The notes: a model not told the origin generated them from the letters alone. A DNA stretch of 64,000 bases from Volutella citrinella (GCA_034401135.1 JAWZSP010000006.1:1240001-1304000), one strand, 5' to 3'. Numbered from the stretch's first letter, positions 47,600 to 61,900 are shown. Translations and numbers: made by a program.

Positions 47600-48140
47600 T
47601 ATAGCAAAAGCTTGACTTATATTCTATAAGATTATAACAATCAGTAGCTCTTAGATAGAGCTAGTCTTTTAGAACTGCTATTATATAAGCGCAACCTTGG
47701 CGTTAGCACTGCGAGTATTTACTAGGTCTGTGATAGTTTCTTAAAGGAACTTCTAGGCCCTAGTATAAGTATCTATTATATCTAAGAGAGTATTGTAGTA
47801 GCTAGTAGGGATAAAATCTACATAGCCCTCAGTAAGAGCATAGCGATAGTTAATATCCTTAAGGGCATTCTAATAAGCCTGAGCCGGGCTATAGAGCTTA
47901 ACTAGGATCTGGGATAAGGTTAGAAAATATCTAAGTAAAGGCTCAGCAATATACTGCCTAATACTTAGCTTTATCTGCCTTATAGATAATATAATGTTTC
48001 TTATTACTATTATAGTAATATTTGACTAAAAGATTATAGTTAGTAGAGATAAGATAGTAAAAGTATGGCGCCTTATTAGCGCGGGTTCTAGTAAAACCCT
48101 CTTATTTATTGAAGATAAATGCTAATAAAATGTTCTTAAT
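47600..48140 (-). pseudogene. Antisense ORF remnant in the 3' internal region of the inner element
   Basis: On the minus strand, two overlapping stretches read like protein once RIP-type stops are set aside. From about 48140 the reading includes KAPYFYYLISTNYNLLVKYY and KHYIIYKADKAKY. From about 47881, in a shifted frame, it includes NALKDINYRYALTEGYVDFI and ITDLVNTRSANAKVALI. The plus strand shows no comparable frame here. Some Ty3/gypsy elements carry an extra ORF after pol, sometimes antisense; I do not recognise this product. It could also be a captured host gene fragment. Boundaries are minimal. Confidence 0.55.
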
Positions 48141-48412
48141 CTAGAGAAGTATTACTATACTGATGGTAATAGTATAGCAGGAGTTAAAAATTTGAAAATA
48201 AAATTAATAATCTTATAGAAGAAAAGGAAAAATTAAGCGCCCTGGCAAAAGGTTAATAAAAGGATAGCGACTTAATAATAATATGCAAAAGGGTTAACAA
48301 TCTAGAAAAATAATAAACCAACGGGTTATTATTATTATAAAGGCTGGATGCGCACGGACTATATATATAGCGAAGCAGGGCCGAGGGCGCGCCCTGTTTA
48401 TAGTAGGGTAAT

Positions 48413-48616
48413 TATAAGGATCCAGCTACATCCAGCGCAGCCGCCATACTGGCGGAGGAACTTTAGTCTGGTTGGCGCTAGCTAACTGCCAGAGGCTTGG
48501 CAAGCTTCTGCTAAGCTTGCGTATAGAACGGAGGACCTTAAGTAAAAGAAAATATACCAGCCTGACCCTAAGGGCATACTCTTCCCTAGCTTCAAGCTCT
48601 TAGCTATCCCCTTATA
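48413..48616 (+). repeat. 3' LTR of the inner element
   Basis: 204 bp, starting TATAAGGATCC and ending CCCCTTATA, followed by the TSD AGTAA. Confidence 0.92.
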
Positions 48617-48621
48617 AGTAA

Positions 48622-51600
48622 GTAAGACTATATAATTAATATTATATTAAAGAAGTTACTACCTTTTAGACTAATTTACTTACTTTTATAAAAGGAACTT
48701 AATATATTCTATTAATACTTAGCTAATAATTTAGTAAATAGATATATCTAATACTTAAAGAGCTTAGTAAGGTCTCTGATCTTTTTTATTCTTAAGTTAG
48801 ATAGGTCTCTTTATTTATATATTAACTACTAAAAGCTGAATAAAGTAATAACTAAGAATTAGTACTCTCTCTTATTAATCTTAGAGATTATAAACTATAT
48901 TTAGGGCTACTGCTTTTTTAATAAGCTAGATATTAAGAATATATATTATTAAATCTAGATAAAGGTAGGTAATAAGTAGAAGATAGCTTTTTAAACCTAC
49001 TATAAGTATTTTAAGTATATAATTATACTATTTAGACTTATTAATACCCTAGCTACTTTTTAAGACTATATTTACTAGGCCTTAAGGGACTTTCTAGATA
49101 TAGTCTATATTATATTTATAAATAATATACTAATTTACTTAAAAGATTATAAATCTTATATAAAAGCCCTTTAATAAGTAATTAAATAGCTTATAGTAGC
49201 TAGACTATATATAATATTAAATAAGTACTATTTTTATTAATTAGAAATTATATTTCTTAGGTTTATTATATTAATAATAGGGGTATTTATAGACCTTAAG
49301 AAGGTTAAGATAATTACTTTATAACTAGAGCTAAAGACTTATTAAGAGGTCTAGGTATTCCTAGGTTTTTATAATTTTTATAAGAGATTTATATAGGGCT
49401 ACTTCTTAATAATAGCCCTTTTATTAGACCTTTTAAAAAGGTTAGTTAAAAATAAGAAACTAAGAGAAGTGACTTTTATAGATAAGTAGTAGAATATCTT
49501 CTAAGAGCTTTATAAATCTTTTTAAAAAGTATTAATATTATACTACTTTAACTTAAAGAAACCTATATAATTAAAAACTAATACTTTATATTTTATAATA
49601 TTAAATATTATTTTTTAATAAAAAGGAGATAGTTTTTAGTACCTTATTATATTTTAGTTATAAAAGTTTTAAAAAGCTAAGTTAAATTATAATACCCTAG
49701 ATAAAGAAATATTTATAATTATAAAGTTATTTATAAATTAAAAATACTATTTTAAAAAGCTAGTAAAACTTATTAAAGTCCTTAGTAATTATTAAAATTT
49801 ATAATCTTTTATAAAAAAGGAGTATTTAAATAGTTAGTAAGCCTAATAATATATTAAGCTTATATTATATAATTTTATAATTAAGTATTAGCTAAGTAAA
49901 ATAAACCCTATTAATAGACCCTTCTAAAAGCTAGATTATAAGAGAGAGAATGCTCTTTAAGATAGCTTAGTAAATAGCTTAATAGATTAAATAGTTACTA
50001 AGATTAGACTATTTAAAAAGGTAATAGTACTAATAAATACTAAAGTTAGCCTTATATAAGCAGCGCGAGACTATAATAAACCTATCCCTAAGGGCTATAT
50101 AGTATAATTAGACTAAGTAGAAGAGAAATTTAAAATATTATTTAAACCTTTTTAAAAGGATATATAAAAGGCCTTGATTAAAAAGATTATTAATAATAAA
50201 GAAGTCTTAGTAACTTTAATAAAGATAATTAAAATACTATAATCTTATAATCTAGTAATAAAGACTTACTAAGATCTTATTATTAAATAAAAAGCTATAA
50301 GAAATCTTTATAAATAGTATATTACTAAGGATTTATTATACTTTTAATAGAGGTTATATATATTAAATAGTATTATATTATAAAATAAGATTCTTAGGCT
50401 ATATTATAATTATCTAATAATAAGTTATTTTAAGATTAATTAGATATTTAAAATATTTTAGTAAAAACTATACTAAAAGTATATAAAAGACTTTATAATA
50501 TAATAAGTTAGTATTTATTTAATATATTAAAAAATAGTATTAAAAAGATATAAATTATATAATAAGCTTAAACCTTTTTTAATACTTAGTTAATTATAGT
50601 CTAAATTATTAATAGACTTTATTATAAGATTACTATTTATAATAACTAAGTAAGGTAAAGTTAATATAATATTAGTTATTATAAATTATTATATAAAATA
50701 TGCCTAATTCTTAGCTATACTTAAGGTAATTAATATAATAGAGTTTATAAAGTTATTTTATAAGAAGATCGATCTTATTTTTAGCTTACTAAATAATATA
50801 GTATTAAATAGAGGCTTGATTTTTATAAGTAAATTCTAATAAGCTATTTATATATAAATATTAATAAAAAGAAGGCTTTTAATAGTATTTTACTTATAAA
50901 GTAATAGATAAATAGAGCACTTTAATTAGACCTTAAAATATTACCTATATATATTTATAAGAAACTATTAAAAAGTATAGCTAAACTTCTTATTATAAGT
51001 GCAATTTGCTTATAATAATACTTAGAATATAATAATAAGTATATTATTAATAAAGGCCCTTATAAAGTACTTATTAAATATATATCTAGATCTTAAAGAT
51101 AATTTTATAAAAAAGGGGATACTTAAAGTAAGTATAAGATTAGTAAGATTATAATAGGTTTAAAAAGAGCTTAAAAACTACTAAAAGAGTATAATAGAGT
51201 AATATATAAGAATTATAAACTATAAGTACTAAGAGTATAATTTTAAAAAGGGATAGCTTATATTACTTTTAATAAGTAATCTAAAGTTCCTTAAGTAAAA
51301 AAGGAAGTTAGTACTATATTATATTAGGCCTTTTTAAATCTTAGAAGAGGTTAGTTTAAAAGCTTACTAATTAGCCTTACTAAACTAGCTAAGTTATATT
51401 TATAATATTTTCTATATAAGCCTGTTAGAGCCTTAGTAATATTATAAGGAAATACTTAATAAAAGTATACTAATACCTGACTTATAGAACTTAAAAGAAG
51501 AATAAGAGGTTAAGATAGTAAAAAATAAATAAAAGTATAAAAGTAAATAATTTTACTTTATTAAGTAATTAGAGTAGCTTATAGAGTTTAATTAATAGGT

Positions 51601-51700
51601 TCTTAAAGTAGATATAAAGAATATAAAAAAAGTAGTTATAAAATATTATAAAGTAAAGAAAGAAAAAGCTATAAAAAGATAGGCTAAATTAAAAAAAAGC
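48622..51700 (+). pseudogene. pol remnant of the outer element (RT-RH-IN-chromodomain)
   Basis: Resumes right after the nested element. RT: KLDRSLYLYINY at about 48800-48840 corresponds to the KxDGxLRxCIDY block, and a YIYNNILIYL box lies at about 49115-49140. Integrase core LIDFI is near 50605 with the following strand at 50660-50700. The C-terminal end with the SSKAYxLALPKL-type block is near 51350-51400, and a chromodomain-like stretch (IEFN-Q-V) near 51590. Heavily mutated; more A+T than the inner pol. Confidence 0.7.
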
Positions 51701-53260
51701 AGTTAGTAAACCCTTATAATTAGCTTATAAAAACCTACTTATTAAACTCTAAAGTAAAAAAGCTACTTAAAACTACTTAGAAATTATTATAATCTACTAT
51801 TAAAACCTTAGTAATTTTAAGTCTAATCTATATTACTAATATTAGTATTATCTAAGCTTAAGGACTCTAGTATTATAATTACCTACTTATATTATTAAAA
51901 CTAAGATAAACTAATATAAAAAAGCTAAGAAGGCACTTAGAGAGCCCTATAAAAAGGAGTTAAAAGTGCTATAAAAGGGCTATTAATATAATAAGCATAT
52001 TATTTATTCTCTTAAATTATAAACTTATTCTAAAACTTATCTAATAGTTAGGTAAAGTACTAAATAATATTAAAATTTATTACTTAAGAGCTTTATACTT
52101 ACTACTTTTTAAGCTAATTTATAGAAATATAAGATTTTTAAGTAGCTTAATTAAGAGTGCTTTTTAGTAAGTAAAGTACTTATATCTTAATAATAGCCTA
52201 GAAGTGAAATCTAAGCTTATTATAACTTAGTTAAAGACTTTTAAAAAAGGTAGGAGAACTCTTATTACTAATATAAGCTATCTTTATTAATATATTATAA
52301 TAAGTATTATTTAGGAAATAGTTATAGTTATTATATATTTTCTAATAAAAGGTTAGTAAAAGTAGAATAATTAAACTAAGAAGAGCTTATAAAATTCTTA
52401 AGCTTCTTAATATAATAAGTAGCTATAAACTTAAGATTAGAGATCTTACTATTTTATTATAAAGTTTTAATAATACTAAGTATACTTAAGATCCTAAAGA
52501 ACTTATAAATAATAGTATATACTTTATATACTTAAAGAAATATATAATAGATATTTATTAAGGTAATTATAAAGTTAGTTAAGTTAGAGCTAAAGAAAAA
52601 AAAAGTATTTATAAAAGTAAAGAGAACTTAAAGAAGGTTAATATAATTAAGAATAATAGTTAGGTTAATAATATTACTTTTTATTTTATTAAAAGACTTA
52701 AAAGAGTTAAAAAGTTAAATAAAATTAAAAAGATAGATATTTATAAGTAATAAGTCTTATTACTATACTTATAATATAAATAGTAACTACTTATAGTACT
52801 AAAAAAAGTATAAAATAAAAGTATAGTAATAAGAATATCTTAAAGATTGGCCTAGATATATAAGTAATTATAATACTTAGTTATATTAAGATACTTTATA
52901 TATTATATAGAAAGTATTAAGATAGGTATAGAATAAGTAGCTAAAGTTATAAAAAGGGTAGAGAAAGATATTATAAAAGGGCAGTATAGGACTTATATAG
53001 CCTGAAAATATTAATAGATAAGAAGAAAGGAAAAGAGGTAGCTAAGCAGGAGGAAGGCTTCCTTTTTATATTTTAAAAGGTATAATTACTAATTATAAAT
53101 ATAATTACTAATTATAAAAATAATTACTTATTTAATTTACTTTAATATAATAAAAATAGAATATAGCTAGTAGTAATTTATTACTAGATTATAATAAGGT
53201 TAGTAATTATATTTTACTAGCCTTAGTGCTAGGGATAGTATTATAAGAAGGGGGATAAAT

Positions 53261-53540
53261 TATTATAGTATTTAATATTAGGCTCTACCTTAGTTATAGA
53301 GCGCTACCTAGCTTAGTTATAAAGGCTAGTAGAGCTAGGTATAAGGAGCAGGGTAATATTACTATTAATATATATACTTTAAAGAGCTTTATAATATATA
53401 ATATTATAGAGGAAGCTTGCTAAAATATTAAGTAAGTTTTAGTTACTCTTTATTATAAAATCCTACTATTACCTCTCTTTTTATAGAGCTATATAGCTTA
53501 ACCTATGTATTATTTATATATTATATACCTTGTAGTAATA
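53261..53540 (+). repeat. 3' LTR of the outer element
   Basis: 280 bp, directly after the purine tract AGAAGGGGGATAAAT; pairs with 39280-39559. Confidence 0.88.
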
Positions 53541-55164
53541 TATATACTATTATAAAAAATATATTAATAACTTATATAAGAGCAATCCTAGTTCTTAATA
53601 GCTATTTAATATATAAAAGAAAGCTCTTATTATATAGATTATATAAGAAGAAGCTGCTAGAAAGCTGCTTTTATATTAAGAGATCAGCTATTAAACTAAC
53701 TAGCTACTTAGTCTTAAAGCTAAAAATACCTCCTTTAATAATAATTAAGTTAAATACTTTATTAAGTAATATAAAGCTATCTATATAAAGTTTACTAAGG
53801 GAATTAATACTTCTAGATATTGTTAAGCTATTATAAAAGTCCTTAAGCTATTTTATAAACTTTTAGATAAGTAGATAAAGCTTTTATTTATTAATAGGGA
53901 CTGTATTTAATATATAAATAAAATAGGTATATAAGAAAGTGAATTTAAATATTAAAAAAGTAGTTAGATTTAGTATATTATAAGCTTTAATTAGTATTAC
54001 TAGTAATTAGACTGCCTAAGCTATTAAGGCTAAGTGTATTAGTATTATTAATAAGTATATTATATTTATTATAGTCCTTTTAAGTTAAATTATATAAAGT
54101 TAATAGCTGCTAGATAGAAAGCTTTTATATATCTTTATATTTATAAAAAAAAACTAAATAAATTAATTAATATTACTAGTATAATTTAAAAAAGTATTCT
54201 TAATAAAAGTTAAAGCCTAAAATAGCTTTATTTTAATATATCCTTATTATTAATAGCTTAAAAGTATATATAGGCCTAGGTTTTATAAAAAAAGCTATTA
54301 AGAACCTAGTTTAAGTACTATATTTACCTTTATATATATTATTTATAATATAGCTTTTTAAAATAAACATAGTTAGCTTTTTAAAGTACTAGTTTTATAA
54401 AGAGGCTGCTAATATATATATATATTATAAATAGCTATTATTTTAAAATACTACTTTATATAAGTATATAAAATAACGTATAATAAAGTTATAATTTTAA
54501 ATATGATTAAAGTCGCTTTTTATAAAGTTAGTATTTATGTTATATATAGACTATATACTAAATAAACTGCTTTAATTAAGTACTTTTTAACTTAAATAAG
54601 CAAGGGTTTTAATCTTATAATTATAGCTTATAAAGGATAATAATATCTTTTATATACCTTATAATAAGAAGGATTTTATTTAATTACTTATTTTTTTTAA
54701 AAATAATAGCTTAAGAATCTTAATTATAATATAAAGATTATTATTAAAAAGCCTAAGAAAGCCCTAAATAAAAAGAACTTAAAAATTACTTTCTTAAAAT
54801 ATAAGAATAAGTATCTAGCCTATCTAACAGCTTTTTATATACTTACTAAGCAGTCTGTAGTTAGAAAGGACCTTAATAAAATATTTAAAAACTAATTTAT
54901 CTTAGAAAAAGTATAAGAAAATATAAAAGTTAGTATATAGCTATTACTTAAGAATTCTTAGCTACTTATAGAAAAAAAGGCTAAAGAAATATTATACTTA
55001 TATATAAAGGAGTTTAATAAAGCTTTATAATAAGTTTTATTTTATTTAATATATTTTATAAATTACTATAAATTTTCTTAATATAGTATAAAATCGCAGA
55101 ATACTGTATAAAATAGTAAGTATATAAGATAATAGGGTCTTATATTAATATTAATAGCTAGTAA

Positions 55165-55284
55165 TCTTATTATTAAATTTTAAATAAATTTATATAACTA
55201 GCAACCTTATTATTAAACTAGCTATTAGTTTAATAATAAAGTTATTAATTATATAAACTTATTATAACTAATTTAATAATAGGG
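55165..55284. repeat. Palindrome, about 56-nt arms with 5-nt loop
   Basis: The inner 14 nt of each arm are perfect (TTATTATTAAACTA, loop GCTAT, TAGTTTAATAATAA). The arms continue outward with mismatches, CTTATTATTAAATT on the left matching the complement of AATTTAATAATAGG on the right. Confidence 0.8.
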
Positions 55285-57309
55285 TTAAAGCTTAGAGTAG
55301 CTAGAGCAGGGCTTAACTAGTTAATTAATATAAGTTAAAAAGAAAAGGTCTAGCTTGAAATTATTAAAACAAGGCCTAGGCAGCTGATTAATTAGTATAA
55401 ATAAGGGGGCAGGTCTGCTTTAAGGCTAGAGTAAGGACTGGAATAATTAGTATTATAGACTAGAAAAGGTAGGTCTAGCTTATTAATTAGTAAAATAGCT
55501 AGTAATAAATTATAAAAATCCTAATAGCTTAATATAACTATTAACTTTATAAAATATTAATTAGTTTTCTTATTTATAAGTATATATATATTATTATATT
55601 ACTATTAATATTAAGAAGCTTTATTACTTTAAAAATATATTATTATAAAAAAGAGTAAATTTTAGCTAATTAAGAAATAGTATTTTTATAATAATATAAG
55701 TATTATATAAATATAATAATTCTTTATACTAGTCTATTAATTACTTTTAATTATAATTATAATATAATAAAGTATTGTTAATTTCTATTTATAATTAATC
55801 TACTACTTTTATATTTATATAATATAATACTTATATTATAGCTCTTATTAATTACCTATTTAATATAATTATTATTTTATATTTTTTAGACCTCTTTAAT
55901 ACTTATATTTAATAGTCTTTTTTATTTAAAATTTAATAATAATATCAAAGTTATTATTATACTACTTTTAGTATTATTACTTAAGTAATATATTTATAAA
56001 TTAATATAATTAATATTAATATATAGCTTTTACTTTTTATTATTATATAATACTAATTAAGTATTTTTTTAAGTATAATATATATTAACTATTATATAAA
56101 ATATATTTAAGTTATTTTTTATATTTTACTTATATTTTATAATATTTTATTATATATTTAAATTTATAATATTTAAAGTATTAAATAAGTCTTAATACTT
56201 TTTTATAAAGTTTATAATTATAAACTTATACTTATAATCAGAAGCTATTATTATATAATTTATTAATATTATTAATTAAACTTATAATAAGAATAAAGTT
56301 TATTTATATACTGTTTTTATTATATAAATATTATAGCTTTATATATAATATAATAATCTTATTAACTTAAGTTATAGTCTTTTTTTAATATATTTGCTTT
56401 TATATAATTTATATTCTTTATTATAATAGCTTTTATTATTATAATATATTTATATATTAAATAAGCTTTACTTATTTTTTTTAAAAGATTTTTATATAAT
56501 TTAAAATTCTTTTTATTTATATATTTAATAATATTATTATAAAATATTTATAAAATATCTTAATTATATAAGTATTATATAACTTATATATTTTTATTTA
56601 ATTTATTATATTAATTTATTATTTTTTTATTTTTTTAAATTCTTTAGTTTATTTATAATATTTATTATATAAATATATAGCCTTTTTATATAAATATATT
56701 AAGATTAATTTTTTTATAAAAGTAAATTAAATTTAAAATATAATTATAATAATTCTTATTTATAATTTATATTTTTATTATTATAGCTTTTTAAATACTT
56801 TATATATAATAGTTTTAATTATATTTTTAATTTTTTAAAATTTAAAAATATTATATAAATTATATAAAAATATATTAATAATATATAAATCTTATTTTTA
56901 TATTTTATTATAAAATTTTTTTAAAATAATATTTTTAATAATATTTTTAATAATATTATTTATTAATATTATTATTATTTATTATTATTTAGTTATTATT
57001 ATATATTATTGTATAATTTTATATATTTAAATATATTAATATATTTATTTAATTATTTTTATATAGTTTTTAAAATATTAGAATATTATATATAATATAA
57101 TTTAAAAATATTAAATAAATAAAATTTATTTATTTTTTTATATTTAAATATAATATTTTAATTATAATTATAATATTATAAAATATTATTAATTATTACT
57201 TATAATTAAATTATTATTTATATATATATATATATATAAAATAATTTATATATTATAATTTTTATTAATTATTATAAAAATATAATTAAAAACTTAAAAT
57301 AAATAAAAA

Positions 57310-57542
57310 TATAATCTTAAAATTAAATTAATATATTAATTTTTATTTAAAATTTTAAGTTTTATATATAAATATAAAAATTTAATTATATTTAATAAAA
57401 TTATTTATTATATTAATAAAAACTTTTTAATTTAATTTATATAAATTATATATTTAAAATTTAATAAGATTTTATAAAATTTATATATAAAACTTAAGAT
57501 TTTAAATAAAAATTAATATATTAATTTAATTTTAAAATTATA
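57310..57542. repeat. Inverted repeat with 64-bp arms (62 of 64 matching)
   Basis: Left arm 57310-57373, right arm 57479-57542, spacer about 105 bp. The only two differences are C/T type. The size and the long terminal inverted repeats suggest a decayed MITE-like element, but chance is the only other explanation that needs excluding in such biased DNA, and it is very unlikely at this arm length. Confidence 0.85.
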
Positions 57543-58779
57543 ATTATTTTTTAATTTTTTAAAAAATTTAATTTAAAATATATTTATATATAAATAATTT
57601 ATTTAATTATAAAATAAATAATAATTAATTATTATATAAATATTTTTTATAAATTTATTATAATTATTAAATAAAAATTAATTAATAATATTTATAAAAA
57701 ATAAATAAATTTTTAATATATAAATTAAATTAAATAATATATTTATAATTATAAAATTTTAATAATTAATAAATTAAAATAAATAAATTTATTAATTAAT
57801 TATTAAATATTTATTAAAAAAAATATAAATATAAATAATTTTTAAAATAAAATTATAAAATATTTTAAAAAATTATTATTATTATTATAATTATTAATAA
57901 GTAATTTAAAATAATTAAAATAAAATCTATTATAATAATATAAATATAAATATATTAAAAAAATTAACAAAATTAATAAATATATATTAAAAAACTTTTT
58001 ATAAAAATTAATAATAATATAGTATATAAGTATATATAAATATTATATTAATAAAAATGTCTAAAATAAAAATATATTAAAAAAACCTTTATATAATTTA
58101 TTATATAAAAAACTTATAATTACTTATAAAGTAGCTAGTTATTATATATATAAACTTATAAAAAATATTTATAATAATAAAAAGGATATAAATATATAAT
58201 AAAATTAAATAATAAAAAGTAAAAAATAATTATAATTTATTAATATATTAATACTATATATTATATAATAATAATATAAGCTTACTATTTTTATATAATT
58301 AAGTAAGTTTGAAAATATATTTATAAATATATAAAAAATAAGTATAATAAATATATATAAAAAAAAAGAGACTTATTAATATCAAGATTAATTAAAAAGA
58401 GTATAATATAATAAAGATATAAATAAAAAGGCTAATAAAAAGACTTATAAATAAGGCTCTTTAAAGTATTATATATTATATAGCTATATTATTATAATAG
58501 TTAAAAGCTAATAAGGCTAATAGTAAGAACTATATAATTATATTTTAAAAATAATATATAAAATATAAGCTTAAGTATATTTATTTTTATATTAATTATA
58601 AAGTATCTAAAATAGTATTACTAAAGATATAATACTTAATATAATATATAGATATATTAGATATATAAAGCGTTAAATAATATAAATAAGAAGATTAAGG
58701 TTTTTATTAAAATATAGTTTTAATTTATTTAAAAAGAATCAAAGTTCTATAAGTATAGAAATAAGTAAAATAGTATATA

Positions 58780-58931
<152 letters not shown>

Positions 58932-61900
58932 TATTTATATAATATATAGTTTTTTTTTTATTTTCTTTTAACTATATAAAGTAACTTTTTAATTATTTAA
59001 ATTAGAATTATAAGACTTTTTTATCTTTTTATATATTTATTATTTATATTATTATTTTATATATCTTTATATATTTTTTAAATTTATTTATAAGTTCTTT
59101 TTTATATTTATTAATATTTATATTATAATTAATATTATATATATATATCTTTTTTCTAAATATTATTTAATTAATAAAATCTATTTTATAAATTATTTCT
59201 AGCTTTATTTATTATTATTAGTAACTTAAATAGTATATTTAATATCAAGTTTATTTATATTAAAATATATATAACTTTTAATTAATATTAATTTTAATAA
59301 ATTAATATTCATATATTTATTATTATTATATATAAATTTTATTTTTTAAAAATATATTATTTAATTTTATAAAAACTTTTTAATATATATTTATAAAAAC
59401 TTTAGTAATATTTAATTTAATTTATTTATTTATTTATAAATAATATATTATAAATAATTAATATATAATAATTTATATTATTATTAAATTAATATAAAAT
59501 TTATTTATAAAAAGTTTATTTTTATTTATAATTATATATATTTTATATATTATATATAATATAAAATGTTTTTTATTATTAATTTTTTTAATTTTTTATT
59601 ATAATTATTAAATTAAAATCTTATAATATTAAAATTATTATTTTTATATTAATATTTTTTTTATTAAAAATATTAAAAAAAATAATAAGTTTTAATTTTA
59701 TTAATTTTATTATTATTAAAATTATAATATTTATAATTAAAAAAAGCTATTTTTTTTTAAATTTTATTAAATATATAGACTTTTTATAAATACTTTTTTT
59801 TAATAATTATTAATTTTATATAAATAAAAGTTATAAATTTTAAATATTATTATAAATTATAATAATTATTTTTATATAATTATTAATTTTTTTATTATAT
59901 TTAATAAAAATCTTATATATTTTAATTATATTATTTATAAATTTAATAAATTTTTTATTAAAAATATTAAGTTTAATTATAATTATAAAAAATCTTAAAA
60001 ATATTATTTTTAAAATATATTTTATAATATTAATAAACTTATTTTATTTAATAATATTTTTATTAATATTTTTAAATTTTTTATAAAAGTTTTTAATTTA
60101 TTTAATAATTTTTTAAATTAAAATTATTATTATATTAACTATAATATTATTAATAAATAATATTAAATATTTATTAAATATTAATATTAAAAAATTAATA
60201 TAAAGTTTTACTAATTTAAATATATTTATAATAACTAAGTTTTTAATAATAATATTATTAATTATTTTATAAAAGTTATTAAATTTAATAATAAGTATTT
60301 AAATATAAATAAATAGCTTAATTTATTAATAAACCTTTTTATTATATTTTATAATATTTATATTATTAAATTAAGTAGTTATAAATTCTTTTAAAAATCT
60401 TTAAATTATATATATTTATTTATTATTAAAAGCTATTTTTTTAATTTTTAATTTAATATAATGCTTATTAATTTTAATAATAATTTTATTATAAAATAAA
60501 ATAAGTTTATTAATTTAAGTTTAATTATAGCTAGCTTATTTATATTTAAGCTTAAATTCTCTATTAATAATTTATATTATTTAATTCTTAGTTTATAACT
60601 TAAGAATTAAGCTTAGTTTATTTTTTAACATTTTTAATTTTAATAAATTTAATATTTATTTTAATAATTTATATAATAATATATTTAAAATAAGTCTGTT
60701 TATAATTTTAAAGTTAATAATAAACTAAAAAAGCTTAATTATATAATATTATATTTTAATAATTTTAATGTTAATTATTAATAAAGCTATTATTTTATAT
60801 ATCTTATTTAATATTAATAATACAATTACTAAAAGTTAATACTTAAATAATATATATAATTCTATATTTAAAATATATCTATTTATAATTTTAAACTTAA
60901 TATTAAATAAGAAAGCTTAGTTTATATAATAATACCTAGTTATTTATTTAAGTAATTTAATATTAATTATTAATAAAGCTATAATTTTAAATATTTTATT
61001 TAATATTAATAATAAAATTATAAAAAATTAAAATATAGACAATATATATAATAATATATCTAAAATAGGTTCATATAGAATTTAAAAGTTAATATTAAGT
61101 AAAAAAGCTTAATTTATATAATAATATTAAATTATTTATTTAAATACTTTAATATTAATTACTAATAAAGCTCTTATTTTTCTTAGTTATTAATAATATT
61201 AAAATTATATAAAATCAATATTTAGAATATATATATAATAATATATTTAATATAAGTTTATTTATAATTTTAAAATAAATATTAAATAAAAAAGCTTAAT
61301 TTATATAATAATATTTAAATATTTAAATTAAGCACTTTAATACTAATTATTAATAAAGCTATTATTTAAAATATCTTATTAAATATTAGTTATAAAATTA
61401 TAAAATTTTAATATATTAATATTTAAATAATAAATATAATGTAATTTCTAAATTAACTTTAAAACTTAAAAAACTAACTATTATATAGCTTAAAAGTCAC
61501 TTATTTCCCTATTTTTATTTAAATTAATTATAGCCTTTTTTTAGCTTTTTTAACTTCCTTCTTTTTAAGGTTTTTTTAATTAGCTTCTTTTTCCTTTTTA
61601 ACCTTTTTAATTAATTCCTTTAAACTTTAAATCTTTTAGCTCTTTAATAAGACTAATTTCCTAATTAAGCTAAAAGAAATCATATTTCTATTTTTATAAT
61701 TATATTATTTAAATAAACAAGACGCTTTTTATAGTAATAAAAGTAGTTAAAATAGCTAAATAATACCTAGCTAAAATACTTAATATCAGGAGTCTAGTTT
61801 TATTAAAATCCTATTATTATATAATATTAACTTAATTAATTAATTAGTAAATAAAATAATAATAAATAGCTTATATATCTTTTTAACTTATATTTTACTA

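Larger units (their letters stand above)
41615..48616 (+). mobile_element. Inner (nested) LTR retrotransposon, Ty3/gypsy chromodomain type
   Basis: 7002 bp with 204-bp direct LTRs and the TSD AGTAA (41610-41614 and 48617-48621), inserted into the outer element between gag and RT. Order on the plus strand: gag with CCHC remnant (about 42830-42880), protease region, RT, RNase H, integrase, chromodomain (to about 46850). Then come about 1.5 kb of extra internal sequence including an antisense ORF remnant, the palindrome AGGGCGCGCCCT (48383-48394) and the 3' LTR. The two LTRs differ at about a dozen positions, all transitions. It is clearly less A+T-rich than the host element, so it is younger or was RIP-ed fewer times. 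Confidence 0.9.
39280..53540 (+). mobile_element. Outer LTR retrotransposon, Ty3/gypsy chromodomain type, RIP-ed, split by a nested element
   Basis: Bounded by two direct 280-bp LTRs and the 5-bp TSD TATAT (39275-39279 and 53541-53545). Total 14261 bp; without the nested copy and its TSD it is about 7254 bp, a normal size for the family. Remains in order: gag with a mutated zinc knuckle (about 40744-40791), insertion site at 41614, RT (about 48720-49150), RNase H/connection, integrase core (about 50570-50760), and C-terminal GPY/F plus chromodomain-like region (about 51340-51620). A purine tract AGAAGGGGGA precedes the 3' LTR, as expected for plus-strand priming. Every coding region is riddled with stops of RIP type, so it is dead. 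Confidence 0.88.

Noticed and set aside
53546..55100. Possible DNA-transposon transposase in the moderately degraded stretch
   Set aside because: I could not find a DDE spacing, TIRs or a target duplication that hold up by eye.
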